In this document: piece after piece, positions 20,513 through 29,618 of the stretch
Position numbering within the stretch: position 1 is the stretch's first letter
How the letters are laid out: every line of letters starts with the position of its first letter
NCBI RefSeq assembly: GCF_012584455.1
Contig: NZ_JABAEB010000008.1
Location: 112,778 to 176,777, forward strand
DNA: 64,000 nt
Source of the DNA: Shewanella oncorhynchi
Lineage (GTDB): Bacteria > Pseudomonadota > Gammaproteobacteria > Enterobacterales > Shewanellaceae
Direction of reading: 5' to 3'
Position numbers and translations under genes: made by a program
The notes under the pieces: model-generated
The model's database searches: none
What the model was told of the DNA's origin: nothing
Seen by the model: the letters and a program-made list of their open reading frames with translations, nothing else

Positions 20513-21681
20513 AGCTTTTGTTGGCGAGCATACTTTTGCTTAAGGCCTTTATGGTTAGCCTTAACTAACTTCCAGCGGTCACAACCATTGAAACGAGCAT
20601 ATTCACTGACTGCGATATCAAAGGCCGCACAGAAATCCTCATCTAAGCCATTCACCATCACACCCTCTTCTAAAATCAATTGCTGTAATAGCAATAGGCT
20701 AGCTTGGCGATCGGCTTTCACATCCACGCGGCCAACAAAAGTGTCGCGCCACAGAATTGCTAAAGAATAATAACCATACTGACGCTTTTCGGCTGGGACA
20801 TAGACTTCAATTTGATAATCAAAATCAAACCATTGCTTTAATCTTTGCCGTTGGATCAATAAATTATCGAAGGGATTAAGCAGCCACACTTTATTAGGTA
20901 ATAGTGCATTTAGCTGTAATGAAGGGCGATAAAAGTAGCTTTGGCCCGCAGCCTTAAAACACGCTAATAACCCGTGAGCTAACAACTCTGCCAATTCTTG
21001 GGCTACTGCTGATTTCATACCTTTGCGTAAATAAGCCATTTGCGCCGCAGTACCGAAGGCGTGGGCATCAAGATAACGATCAATCAAATAGCGCGTAAAC
21101 TCACTATCTGTCGGTGCTTTGGCATTTATATCTTGTGGCAACACACGCGCAGTGAGATCGTAAACCTTCTGGAATTTTTCCCGCCGCACCACCATCAACT
21201 CACCACGCATAAACAGCTGCTCTAGGGCTTTTTTCGCGGGCTTCCAATCCCACCAGGTACCGTTTTTAGCTTCACTGTGTTCAAAATCACTGGCCTTGAG
21301 TGGCCCTTCTGCAAGGATTCGCGCCCGCACTTCCTGCATTATTTTATCGTCGGGCTCAAACCAATGCTTACCGCCATTTTGCAGCTGTTGTTTACGCTGC
21401 AAACTAAAACGGTAATCGGCAATCGGTAAATAAGCTGCCGCATGGGACCAATATTCGAAGATCTCTCCTTTGGCTAAAGCCATATCGAGCATCTTTGGCT
21501 GATATTCTGGCATACGACTATGCAGCACATGATGATGCGCTCGCTCAACCACGTTGATAGAGTCAATTTGTACATAACTGAGACGTGAAATTGCCTCGGC
21601 GACTGAGGTATATGGTTGCAATAATCCTTGCTGCTGCATATTTAATTGCAGCCACTCGCGGGGTGAAAAGGGATTAGACAT
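20509..21681 (-). CDS. ycaQ: YcaQ-type winged-helix DNA glycosylase
   Basis: 390 aa HTH_42/DUF1006 protein. E. coli YcaQ unhooks interstrand crosslinks and alkylated bases. The family signature is visible near the N-terminus: SRLSYVQIDSINVVERAHHH, containing the Q-x-D catalytic motif of the YcaQ-like branch. HVLHSRMPEY and FEYWSHAAAYLP follow. The start chosen is ATG 21681 with GGAGAA seven bases upstream; the 29 codons before it are hydrophobic and look like non-coding. Convergent with the small membrane gene. Confidence 0.85.
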   Translation of the reverse strand: MSNPFSPREWLQLNMQQQGLLQPYTSVAEAISRLSYVQIDSINVVERAHHHVLHSRMPEYQPKMLDMALAKGEIFEYWSHAAAYLPIADYRFSLQRKQQLQNGGKHWFEPDDKIMQEVRARILAEGPLKASDFEHSEAKNGTWWDWKPAKKALEQLFMRGELMVVRREKFQKVYDLTARVLPQDINAKAPTDSEFTRYLIDRYLDAHAFGTAAQMAYLRKGMKSAVAQELAELLAHGLLACFKAAGQSYFYRPSLQLNALLPNKVWLLNPFDNLLIQRQRLKQWFDFDYQIEVYVPAEKRQYGYYSLAILWRDTFVGRVDVKADRQASLLLLQQLILEEGVMVNGLDEDFCAAFDIAVSEYARFNGCDRWKLVKANHKGLKQKYARQQKL

Positions 21682-21889
21682 CGATTCTCCAAATTCAACG
21701 ACCAGCCAATACCAGACCAGAGAAAAATATAACAAACTGAAAATAAAAGTATTTAGCACACTATTCAACGAGTAGGTTTGTGAAATGTACGCACAAGTCT
21801 ACTCACTAGGCAGTATCTTCGGATAACATAAGCCATTTATACCTTAACGGCTATCGGTTTACCTGCCCGTTAGTTTCACGACTCGAAAT

Positions 21890-21912
21890 AGAGCCTATCT
21901 GGCATAGGCTCT
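21890..21912 (+). other. Stem-loop just upstream of a ribosome binding site
   Basis: Perfect 9-bp stem AGAGCCTAT / ATAGGCTCT with a 5-nt loop, ending six bases before AAGGA of the next gene. It lacks a clear T-run, so it may be a 5' leader structure rather than a terminator. Confidence 0.45.
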
Positions 21913-21928
21913 TCATTAAGGATTGATG

Positions 21929-22459
21929 ATGAATATCTACTATCGCCAAGCACAACTCTGCGGCCGCAAAACGGGTAATGGCACTAAGCTGCCATTTTTG
22001 ATGAATATCTTGTATTCACTTGCTGCTAAAAATGGCGATCACCAGCCCTTTTCAATGGATGACATTAACGCCGTACTGTTTAATCAGCATCAGTCGATTG
22101 GTTGCTCTATCGAGGCGCCGCTACCGATAGTGAGTTGGCGCACCGAAGCGATAGAGTATGAGTTATTTAAAGGCGAAGAGCTGGTGTACCTGCCCCAATG
22201 TATCATCTTTAGCAATGGCGCCATTGCCTATGTCATTGTCGTCATGGGTGATGAATATGAGCTGCGTATTTGGCCCGATTACAGTAATCGTGATCGAGAA
22301 AAACACCACTGGTTTTCCCACCATGCCGTAGTCTATTCCGCAGAACTTGACGTCTTTAAGCAAAGCTTCGAAGCACTGCTCAAGCATATTAAAAAAGAAA
22401 ATGACTACGAGAAAAAACACCCAAAATTTGGCAAAGACATTCCACTATCAGATTCATAA
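21929..22459 (+). CDS. Cytosolic protein of unknown function
   Basis: 176 aa, not recognised. It begins MNIYYRQAQLCGRKTGNGTK and is rich in aromatic and charged residues, with no export signal or membrane helix. It contains QCIIFSNGAIAYVIVVMGDE, probably a beta sheet, and ends in a Lys-rich helix. AAGGA at 21918-21922 best fits ATG 21929; ATG 21926 and TTG 21923 are in frame alternatives. It sits alone between ycaQ and creD. Confidence 0.6.
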   Translation: MNIYYRQAQLCGRKTGNGTKLPFLMNILYSLAAKNGDHQPFSMDDINAVLFNQHQSIGCSIEAPLPIVSWRTEAIEYELFKGEELVYLPQCIIFSNGAIAYVIVVMGDEYELRIWPDYSNRDREKHHWFSHHAVVYSAELDVFKQSFEALLKHIKKENDYEKKHPKFGKDIPLSDS

Positions 22460-22635
22460 ACTTGAATAATGAGTATGGGTTTAGCGGCAATCGCCATAAT
22501 TTTGCCACTATTGATCAGCAACTTGCCCGCAACTTTTGTAAGAAAATCTGTTTTAATACCCGCCGTGATACCGAGTTAACTCTGCACAATCTTAGCGGAT
22601 AAGTCTCGGTCGTATTTCATAGGGAATGAAATTCA

Positions 22636-24114
22636 ATGTTCAGCATTATTTTCTGGGTACTCACCCTACTTAGTTTGGCCTTATTTGGTAGCGCAGCCTA
22701 TTTAGTGGTGCGAGCACTCCTCAAAAAATTTAATCGAAGTCAAGGAATCGATATGTCAGCACAAGAACCGTGGGCAGCAGCCACCGCAAAGGGAACGGCA
22801 TTAAAAAACACCACCTTATTAAAAGCCTTAACCATTGGCATACTCTCAATCCTCGCGTTGATCCCGCTGGGGATCATTATGGATATGACTTCTGATCGCC
22901 AAACCCTTTACCACAGCGTTGTCGATGAAATCGGCCGTTCATGGGGTGAGCAGCAAACCCTCTCAGGTCCTGCGCTGGTGATCCCTTACAGCTATTTTGT
23001 GTTGCAAGAAGAAGTCAGTAACGACGGTAAAACTCGCCATGAAGTGAAGCGTACCTATCAAGATGAGCTAGTGATCCTACCGAAAAAGCTCACCCTCGAC
23101 TTAGACCTAAAACATGATTTTCGCACCCGTGGCATTTATCAATCGCTGGTGTATAACGCAGCTCTACAAGGTCAGGCCGACTTCAGCCTTAACCGTTATG
23201 ATATTCCTAACCTTATCGCCTTCGATAACAAAAATGCCCGGTTAGTCTTTGGGGTGTCATCGAATCAAGCAATTGATAAAGTAGAAAAAATTGAAATCAC
23301 CGGTGAATCGACCTTACTCTCTGGATCACTGATGTCGGGCACGGGGTTAACCACTGGCGGTTTAGAAAAAGGCTTTAATCAAAAGATCCAAGTCAGCGAA
23401 GCGAGTGATTTTAGTGTGGATTTTGCCATGACACTACGCGGCTCTCAGTCTATCAGCGCATTGCCACTAGGCGAGCAAACGCTAATCAATATTCGCGCCG
23501 ACTGGCCGCATCCAAGCTTTAAGGGATTATTACCCGCAGAACGGGACATCAACGCGCAAGGCTTTACTGCAAGTTGGAATATCAGCCACTTAACCCGTAA
23601 CTATCCACAAGAGTTTATTAAGAGTAATCAATCGACTCTCACTGAAGTGTCGGCCAATGCGATTTTATTCGAACCAGTGACTCACTACGGCAAGATTGAT
23701 CGCTCGGTAAAATACGGCCTACTGTTTATCGTGCTGACTTTTATCATGTTGTTTATCTTCGAAATCGGACAAAAAACCAGCCTAAGCACGATTCAATATG
23801 TGTTAGTCGGCAGCGCCATGGCCTTGTTCTATTTGCTACTACTCTCGCTATCTGAGCATCTAGCCTTCTTGCATGCCTATTTAATTGCCGCCTGTATTCC
23901 CGTGCTGTCGGTATCGGCTTACGTAGGGAGTGCCACAGCAAGTATTAAGCGCGGTGCATTAGTGGGCATTATGCTGGTGAGTTTATATGCAGTGCTGTAC
24001 TCGATACTGCAACTGGAAGATTACGCCCTATTGATGGGTTCAGGTTTACTGTTAGTCGTACTGTTGATTTTGATGTTCGTGACTAGGCATCACCCTAAGA
24101 ACACGGCGCAATAG
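22636..24114 (+). CDS. creD: Inner-membrane protein CreD
   Basis: 492 aa. An extra N-terminal hydrophobic helix (residues 3-27) precedes the canonical CreD part: a second helix (LTIGILSILALIPLGII) with MTSDRQTLYHSVVDEIGRSW and GPALVIPYSYF, a long periplasmic region, then about five to six helices from residue ~355. CreD proteins are linked to envelope integrity and colicin/beta-lactam phenotypes and belong to the CreBC regulon in enterics. No creABC is adjacent here. Start at ATG with AGGGAA upstream; somewhat longer than the usual ~450 aa because of the N-terminal addition. Confidence 0.88.
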   Translation: MFSIIFWVLTLLSLALFGSAAYLVVRALLKKFNRSQGIDMSAQEPWAAATAKGTALKNTTLLKALTIGILSILALIPLGIIMDMTSDRQTLYHSVVDEIGRSWGEQQTLSGPALVIPYSYFVLQEEVSNDGKTRHEVKRTYQDELVILPKKLTLDLDLKHDFRTRGIYQSLVYNAALQGQADFSLNRYDIPNLIAFDNKNARLVFGVSSNQAIDKVEKIEITGESTLLSGSLMSGTGLTTGGLEKGFNQKIQVSEASDFSVDFAMTLRGSQSISALPLGEQTLINIRADWPHPSFKGLLPAERDINAQGFTASWNISHLTRNYPQEFIKSNQSTLTEVSANAILFEPVTHYGKIDRSVKYGLLFIVLTFIMLFIFEIGQKTSLSTIQYVLVGSAMALFYLLLLSLSEHLAFLHAYLIAACIPVLSVSAYVGSATASIKRGALVGIMLVSLYAVLYSILQLEDYALLMGSGLLLVVLLILMFVTRHHPKNTAQ

Positions 24115-24141
24115 CGCCCTACCGATCCACCCTTGAAGACC

Positions 24142-24178
24142 CCCGACAGCGCCATCTTTTGCTGTCGGGATTTTTTTA
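24142..24178 (+). terminator. Terminator after creD
   Basis: Perfect 9-bp stem CCCGACAGC (24142-24150) / GCTGTCGGG (24161-24169) followed by ATTTTTTT. Confidence 0.9.
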
Positions 24179-24207
24179 TTGGCAAAACCATTGCCGCGTT
24201 GTAGCCT

Positions 24208-25017
24208 ATGGCGTTTTATGAAGAGGCTTATATTTTGACCCATAGCGTCTATCTTTTACGCCGTTTAGGTTTAGCTTGGATACTGTTGGCAACCATTCCG
24301 GGCTTACTATTACTGACACAGAATCAGCTGTTTCCACTGATCGATCTGCACTCTACCTTAGCCAAAACCTTATATTGGATTACCATGACTGGCACTGCGC
24401 CCTATGGCGTCGCAACAGTCTTGTTTGTATTGGCGATCGCCTATCGTCATATGCCTAAACCACTCTTTATAAGTTTATTTTTTGCCATCAGCCTCAGCCA
24501 AGTTATCAGTTTAGGCTTAAGCCACACCCTCAAATCCTATTTTAAAGAACCCAGACCTAATCTCGTTTTTCTAGCAGAACAAGCACTGCCTAAGCATGAA
24601 CCGCTTTCACTCGATGCCTTTTATCAATTGGATAAACAGTCACGTTCAAAGACAATTGCCAATGCACTCGATGGTTTGATCGCTGCAGAACCCGCCTTGA
24701 AACTCGACTCACGGATCCATCAGCATTGGGAAGATGAAATCGGCTATTCTTTTCCTTCGGGACATACCATTTTTGCAGTGACGCTAGTGCTTACCGCCAG
24801 CTACTATTTGCTACTCGCTGGATTACCTAGCTTAGTCATGGCGTTATGGAGCTGGGGATTTTTGATGGGATTAAGCCGTATGCTGCTTGGCATGCATTGG
24901 CCGCAGGATGTGCTGTTTTCAACCTTTTTAGCCGCCATCATCAGCGGATGTAGCGTGTTTTTTGTCAGTAAGTTACGTCCACTCTCCCATGCGTTTGCTA
25001 AAGGATCTGAGCACTAA
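24208..25017 (+). CDS. PAP2-family membrane phosphatase (PgpB-like)
   Basis: 269 aa from ATG 24208; TTG 24235 is an attractive alternative because AAGAGG lies eight bases upstream and the protein then begins just before the first membrane helix. It has about six helices. The three acid phosphatase motifs are present: KSYFKEPRP, PSGHT and SRMLLGMHWPQD. The long insertion between motifs 1 and 2 resembles E. coli PgpB, which dephosphorylates phosphatidylglycerophosphate and undecaprenyl pyrophosphate. Substrate is inferred. Confidence 0.85.
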   Translation: MAFYEEAYILTHSVYLLRRLGLAWILLATIPGLLLLTQNQLFPLIDLHSTLAKTLYWITMTGTAPYGVATVLFVLAIAYRHMPKPLFISLFFAISLSQVISLGLSHTLKSYFKEPRPNLVFLAEQALPKHEPLSLDAFYQLDKQSRSKTIANALDGLIAAEPALKLDSRIHQHWEDEIGYSFPSGHTIFAVTLVLTASYYLLLAGLPSLVMALWSWGFLMGLSRMLLGMHWPQDVLFSTFLAAIISGCSVFFVSKLRPLSHAFAKGSEH

Positions 25018-25084
25018 CGCTGTTAATTCAGCGTCTCGATTTGGCTGTCGACTCAAATACGACAGCTTCAAACACTATGAAGTT

Positions 25085-25124
25085 AAATACTTAGGCATTG
25101 CTAAGCACTGCCTAAGTATTTTGC
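25085..25124. terminator. Convergent terminator overlapping the end of the solute-binding protein gene
   Basis: 13-bp stem AAATACTTAGGCA (25085-25097) / TGCCTAAGTATTT (25109-25121), followed on + by TTTT-like bases and on - by T-rich sequence. The stop codon of the minus-strand gene (25101-25103) lies in the loop, so the last codons of that gene form one arm. Confidence 0.65.
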
Positions 25125-25826
25125 CACTAGGGCCTGATAAATCCCATTGGCCTTAATTCTAGCGAGCCCTTGATTGAAAGTATCCCGCGCCACTGAGTTG
25201 TGGAACACCATTCGATAGGATGTTGGGGGAAAAATAAAGTGGTAGCTTAATGCTTGCTGGGTATCAACATCATCCTCAACAAACTTATTCAGTTGAGCGA
25301 ATATATAACGATCCGCAATCACAGTATTAATGCGACCTAAGTACAACATACGGTTCTGGCTTAATTGGCTATCGACTTCGCGATAAATAGTCTGTTGCGC
25401 TACGGCATTAAACTCAGGGCCAAGTAAGAAGCGAGCATTTTCAAAAGCGGCAACACTGTACTTTTTAAGATCCGCAATACGTGTTATTTCAAGGCGTTGT
25501 TCGGACAAACTGATCGCCACATTGGTATATTCAACATAATCATTAGACCAATAACCATCAACGCCATTCGCAGGGTTCATCGTCATTACAGCATCCAATC
25601 GATCTTTATTGAAATATAAAACTTGGCGTTTACGAGAGTAGAATTTGAAGTTGACTGGCTGCCCCATTTCCTTAAACGCGGCCTTAATAATATCGATCTC
25701 AAGCCCTGATTCAGCATCTTCGATAATATAAGGCGGTCGATTTAGAGCACTACCAATGGTTAACGATGCAGAAAATACATAAGTCGGTAATATGAATAAG
25801 CAGATTAGCAACAAACTCAAGCGCAT
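25101..25826 (-). CDS. Periplasmic solute-binding protein, family 3 (amino-acid type)
   Basis: 241 aa. Signal peptide MRLSLLLICLFILPTYVFSA, then a type 3 binding fold: IGSALNRPPYIIEDAESGLE, EIDIIKAAFKEMG, RLDAVMTMNPAN, and IKANGIYQALVAKYLG at the end. No ABC permease or ATPase genes are adjacent, so it may be an orphan ligand sensor or serve a transporter elsewhere. I chose ATG 25826 with GAGTGAGA upstream; the frame extends 19 codons further without clear signal features. Confidence 0.8.
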   Translation of the reverse strand: MRLSLLLICLFILPTYVFSASLTIGSALNRPPYIIEDAESGLEIDIIKAAFKEMGQPVNFKFYSRKRQVLYFNKDRLDAVMTMNPANGVDGYWSNDYVEYTNVAISLSEQRLEITRIADLKKYSVAAFENARFLLGPEFNAVAQQTIYREVDSQLSQNRMLYLGRINTVIADRYIFAQLNKFVEDDVDTQQALSYHFIFPPTSYRMVFHNSVARDTFNQGLARIKANGIYQALVAKYLGSA

Positions 25827-26015
25827 ACAGTGTCTCACTCTTATTAGTATCATAACAATAGCGGTAAATAACGGGAGTTCCAAACAGCGCGACTCCCAAA
25901 ATCTCTATCCGTTATCACTGTCACAACCTTAAAATGTCTCATTTGATCAAGATTTTTGGCAAAGTCCGCTAAGACTGGCAAACTAGAGGCTGACTCAGTT
26001 AACCCTAAGCTTTCG

Positions 26016-26516
26016 ATGACAGACACTCACCCCTACAAACTCGATCAACTCGATTTAACGATTCTGCGCTTACTGCAAACCCACGGCAGATTATCGAATC
26101 TCGAACTGGCCAATAAAGTCGGACTATCGCCATCTCCTTGCTCGCGCCGTGTTAAAGCCTTAGAAGAAGCGGGTTATATTGCCGATTATGCAACGCGTCT
26201 GTCGGCGGATAAGTTCAACCTGCATTTGACCGCGTATATCCATGTTCGAATGGAGAAACATACACCGGCGATTCTCAATCAATTTGAAACCAATGCACTC
26301 GCCTACGAAGAAGTCCAAGAATGCGCGCTGATCACAGGCTCAGAGGCCGACTATCAACTTAAAGTGCTAGTACAAGATATGGCGCACTTTCGCACTTTCC
26401 TGTTAGATAAACTCACGACCAACGTGCATATCGCAGGGGTGCATTCCAGCTTTGTCCTCAAAAAGGTTAAGGACCACACGGCCATTCCCTTAGGGCACGT
26501 CAACATTCAAGCATAA
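26016..26516 (+). CDS. Lrp/AsnC-family transcriptional regulator
   Basis: 166 aa. An N-terminal helix-turn-helix (LDLTILRLLQTHGRLSNLEL then NKVGLSPSPCSRRVKALEEA) and a C-terminal RAM/ACT-like ligand-binding domain (VQECALITGSEADYQLKVLV). The start was placed at ATG 26016, giving usual Lrp length; the frame is open 20 codons upstream. It lies 333 bp upstream of the NSS transporter on the same strand and divergent from the binding-protein gene, so regulation of amino-acid uptake here is plausible but unproven. Confidence 0.88.
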   Translation: MTDTHPYKLDQLDLTILRLLQTHGRLSNLELANKVGLSPSPCSRRVKALEEAGYIADYATRLSADKFNLHLTAYIHVRMEKHTPAILNQFETNALAYEEVQECALITGSEADYQLKVLVQDMAHFRTFLLDKLTTNVHIAGVHSSFVLKKVKDHTAIPLGHVNIQA

Positions 26517-26849
26517 GCCAACAGTCACAGCAAACACCGCAAGCAAGACAGATGCACAAGTAACAGTCATAGCACAAAATAGCGGTTAGACATCTGCCAT
26601 ACGGTATTTTTTGACCATAAGATCACAATTCAATGAATTTTTATCATCGCAATGATTCGCCAAATCTCAACCATCAGTCGCACCTGATAGCAATAAAATC
26701 TCGCAAAAAACAGATAGGCGGCACACAACATTAACTTATAGCCAAAAATCGATAAATTATTGCCGGTTAACACCAAATTAACGCACTAAAATTGCGTTGA
26801 AATCCTAATTTATCCGCCTAAGATACGCCTTCTTTTTACGGGAGGCACA
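26517..26849 (+). promoter_or_regulatory. Intergenic region with predicted promoter of the NSS transporter
   Basis: No gene seen in these 333 bases. Near its end: -35 TTGAAA (26797-26802), 16-bp spacer, -10 TAAGAT (26819-26824), then GGGAGG before ATG 26850. The upstream part is A/T-rich and could hold regulator sites. Confidence 0.5.
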
Positions 26850-28214
26850 ATGCAATCGGCCAATACAAGTTCAACTAACCACTTCAGCTCACGCTTAGGT
26901 TTTATCATGGCGGCCGCTGGTAGCGCCGTTGGCGTCGGCAATATTTGGGGATTCCCCACCCAAGCGGCCACCCATGGTGGCGGCGCCTTTCTACTTGTGT
27001 ACCTAGTGCTGATTTTCATCCTAGGCATTCCCATGCTGATGGCCGAGCTTATGATAGGTCGCCACGGACAAACCAACCCCGCCGATGCCATGGGTAAACT
27101 CGGCTTCAACTCACTCACCCGCGGTTTAGGCAAGAGCATAGGTTTGCTTTCCATAGTGACAGCGGGATTGATTTATACCTTCTACAGCATTCTCTCCGGC
27201 TGGTTTGTCAGCTTTGCCATCGCGCCTATCGCCACTGCCTTTGGCTCGAATGATACCGCCGCTTGGCTAGTGGATTTTTCGCTGTCACGTAATCTGGTGT
27301 TTACACTGGTCTTCAGCACGCTGGTGTTTCTGGTATTACTGCAAGGCGTGCAAGAAGGCATAGAAAAATGGTCGAAACGCTTAATGCCGTTATTACTGAT
27401 CATGCTGATCGCGGGCGTGGCGTATATCTTCACCCTAAATGGTGCGAGCGAAGGGATAAGCGCGCTACTAACGCCTAACTTTACCAAGGCGCTGGCGCCA
27501 GATACCTTGATCAGCGCGCTCGGACAAACCTTCTTCTCCCTCACCATAGGCACAGGTGCCATGATGGTGTACGGCAGTTATCTGAGCCAAAAAGAGAATA
27601 TCGCCAAACTGACCGTCTGGGTTGCCTTTACCGACAGCGGCATAGCCTTTCTCGCCGCCTTTTTAATCATCCCAGCCATGTATGTCGCCCAGCACAATGG
27701 CGTGCAGATTTTTAACGCTGAGGGCAAATTACTCGATTCGGATGCATTGGTGTTTACTGTCTTACCCGCGTTATTTTCCACCTTAGGCGATACGGCTAAC
27801 CTTATCATCAGCGTGATTTTCTTTGTTCTGCTGATCATCGCGGGTTTAACCTCGGCCATTTCTATCGCCGAAGTGCCGACGAGTTATGTGATACAAAAGT
27901 TCGGACTCAGCCGTCAACGCGCCACCTTGATCATCGGCCTATTGTTGACCTCATTATCCCTATTGCTGGCGGTATTTTTTGAGACGCTATTTAGTTTCAC
28001 TATAATGCTGACCACCCAAATCGCCCAGCCGCTGGTCGCCCTCGGTATTGCGGTTTACTTAGGTTGGATTTGGCGCCAAACCCAACTGCTCAAGGCAATT
28101 CGTGGGCAAGAAGGTGTCGATAGCACAGGGCTTTTCTGGCGCATTTGGCCAAGATATGTAAAGTATGTTTGCCCAGTGCTGATTATCGCCATAGCCATCA
28201 GACAATTTGTGTAA
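26850..28214 (+). CDS. Sodium-dependent transporter, NSS/SNF family
   Basis: 454 aa with about 11-12 membrane helices. The family signature is at the start: SRLGFIMAAAGSAVGVGNIW followed by GFPTQAATHGGGAF, including the unwound TM1 sodium site. These are LeuT-type Na+/amino-acid symporters. Length is normal for bacterial members. Strong ribosome site GGGAGG. Substrate cannot be read from sequence. Confidence 0.92.
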   Translation: MQSANTSSTNHFSSRLGFIMAAAGSAVGVGNIWGFPTQAATHGGGAFLLVYLVLIFILGIPMLMAELMIGRHGQTNPADAMGKLGFNSLTRGLGKSIGLLSIVTAGLIYTFYSILSGWFVSFAIAPIATAFGSNDTAAWLVDFSLSRNLVFTLVFSTLVFLVLLQGVQEGIEKWSKRLMPLLLIMLIAGVAYIFTLNGASEGISALLTPNFTKALAPDTLISALGQTFFSLTIGTGAMMVYGSYLSQKENIAKLTVWVAFTDSGIAFLAAFLIIPAMYVAQHNGVQIFNAEGKLLDSDALVFTVLPALFSTLGDTANLIISVIFFVLLIIAGLTSAISIAEVPTSYVIQKFGLSRQRATLIIGLLLTSLSLLLAVFFETLFSFTIMLTTQIAQPLVALGIAVYLGWIWRQTQLLKAIRGQEGVDSTGLFWRIWPRYVKYVCPVLIIAIAIRQFV

Positions 28215-28231
28215 CCCTTTGAGCGAATAAC

Positions 28232-28262
28232 AAAATCCCCGCTAAGTGCGGGGATTTTTTAT
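28232..28262 (+). terminator. Terminator after the NSS transporter
   Basis: Stem AAAATCCCCGC / GCGGGGATTTT with a short loop, followed by a run of T, 20 bp after the stop. Confidence 0.9.
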
Positions 28263-28456
28263 TTAGCAATTGATGCACTAATTAACTACTTTAAAATAAT
28301 CAGCAAAGTCTTGCTGCCGCCAATAGTGAATGCGATGACAGCCGGATTTTTTCAATCTATCGATGACGTTGAACTGTTAGGGAAGGCTGGATTGAAACGA
28401 AAGGGGATGTAAACAGCAGCCTTAAGAGATTAAGGCTGCTTTAAACACTGAGCTGA

Positions 28457-29320
28457 TTACTGTTCGATACCCACAATTAACCAAGGTGAATTGGCTTGTG
28501 TTACGTTACGCTCTAAATGCCAGATTTCCTTAATGTCCTCTTCTACGCCTTCAACGGTATCGCGGTAGCGCCCGCTAAATTTAACACTCACTTCCGCAAG
28601 ATTGGCATTGTGCGTGGCGCGGACAAGTTCTGCATCCAAAAACATCACTTCTGTGTGCTGATCGCCAACTAACTCGCGACGTTGGTTGCTGAGTTCATTG
28701 TAAAGATCAATAGAAACATACTCTTGGATTTTGCTTAGATCATTTTCATTCCACGCCAATTGCAGGGTTTTGTAGTGACTACGAGCGCCTTCCAAAAAGC
28801 TTGGTAAATCAAAACCCGCGGGTAAATTAAAGGGCACATCACTTGTCGATTGGCCAAAACCATTGCTGCCGCTGTTTGCATTGGTGGCAAAACCTGTTTG
28901 TTCAGTCTGTTGACGCTGCATATTCGGATTGGGTTGGCCAGCACCCGCATAGGCTGGTCTTGGCTGCGCACCCGCTTTTGAGGCCATCACAGTACGGACG
29001 ATTTTGAATAGCACGAATGCCAGCAAACCGATAATCAAAATATCCATGATTTGAATATTTTCAAAACCACCGCCCATAAACAGCGCAGCCAATAAGCCAC
29101 CTGCTAATAAACCGCCTAACATGCCGCCCATCATACCTTTTTTGCCCGGCGCTCCCGCTGGCGCCGTAGTCGGTGTGTTAGTCGCCGCTGGTTGAGCCGG
29201 AGCCGTTTGATGGCTTTTGCCGATAGATTTACTACCGCCAAATTTTTTCGCTTCAACGACTGGGCTAGTAACTAAGCTAACCGCAAAAATCATCGCCAGC
29301 ATAATAAATAACTTTTTCAT
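28457..29320 (-). CDS. Tim44-like domain membrane protein
   Basis: 287 aa. N-terminal signal (MKKLFIMLAMIFAVSLV then VEAKKFGGSKSIGKSH), a low-complexity Pro/Ala/Thr stretch, and a Gly/Met-rich hydrophobic pair (MMGGMLGGLLAGGLLAALFM; IMDILIIGLLAFVLFKIV). The C-terminal domain (about 170-287) is of the Tim44 type: FLEGARSHYKTLQLAWNEND, then EIWHLERNVTQANSPWLIVG. Family members are inner-membrane proteins of undefined role in bacteria. Monocistronic. Confidence 0.85.
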   Translation of the reverse strand: MKKLFIMLAMIFAVSLVTSPVVEAKKFGGSKSIGKSHQTAPAQPAATNTPTTAPAGAPGKKGMMGGMLGGLLAGGLLAALFMGGGFENIQIMDILIIGLLAFVLFKIVRTVMASKAGAQPRPAYAGAGQPNPNMQRQQTEQTGFATNANSGSNGFGQSTSDVPFNLPAGFDLPSFLEGARSHYKTLQLAWNENDLSKIQEYVSIDLYNELSNQRRELVGDQHTEVMFLDAELVRATHNANLAEVSVKFSGRYRDTVEGVEEDIKEIWHLERNVTQANSPWLIVGIEQ

Positions 29321-29433
29321 TTATAGGATCTTGTTCGTGTAATCTGAGGTGCAGCCATAATAGCGGGATGACATTATATGTCAATTAGCAAAAGAGGGGC
29401 CTAGGCTTACAAACTTCGTTTGTTCTTCTATAT

Positions 29434-29463
29434 CGAAATCAAAGTCGTGGGGCTTCATCCCTA
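29434..29463 (+). repeat. Dispersed repeat core, copy A
   Basis: TCGAAATCAAAGTCGTGGGG followed by CTTCATCCC matches the reverse complement of copy B (30563-30580 and flank) at most positions, and copy C at 46441-46458 in its central GTCGTGGGG. Confidence 0.5.
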
Positions 29464-29618
29464 ATTGTTCAACATGACTCGACTAAGAATGCGACAAAAG
29501 ACACGTCAGTTCTGACTATGTAATGTGAGAAATGATTAAGCACTGTCATTCCCTACGATAATCTGCCCCCTCTTATAAATATACACTCTGTAAATTTAAC
29601 AATGGATGGCTCATTAAT

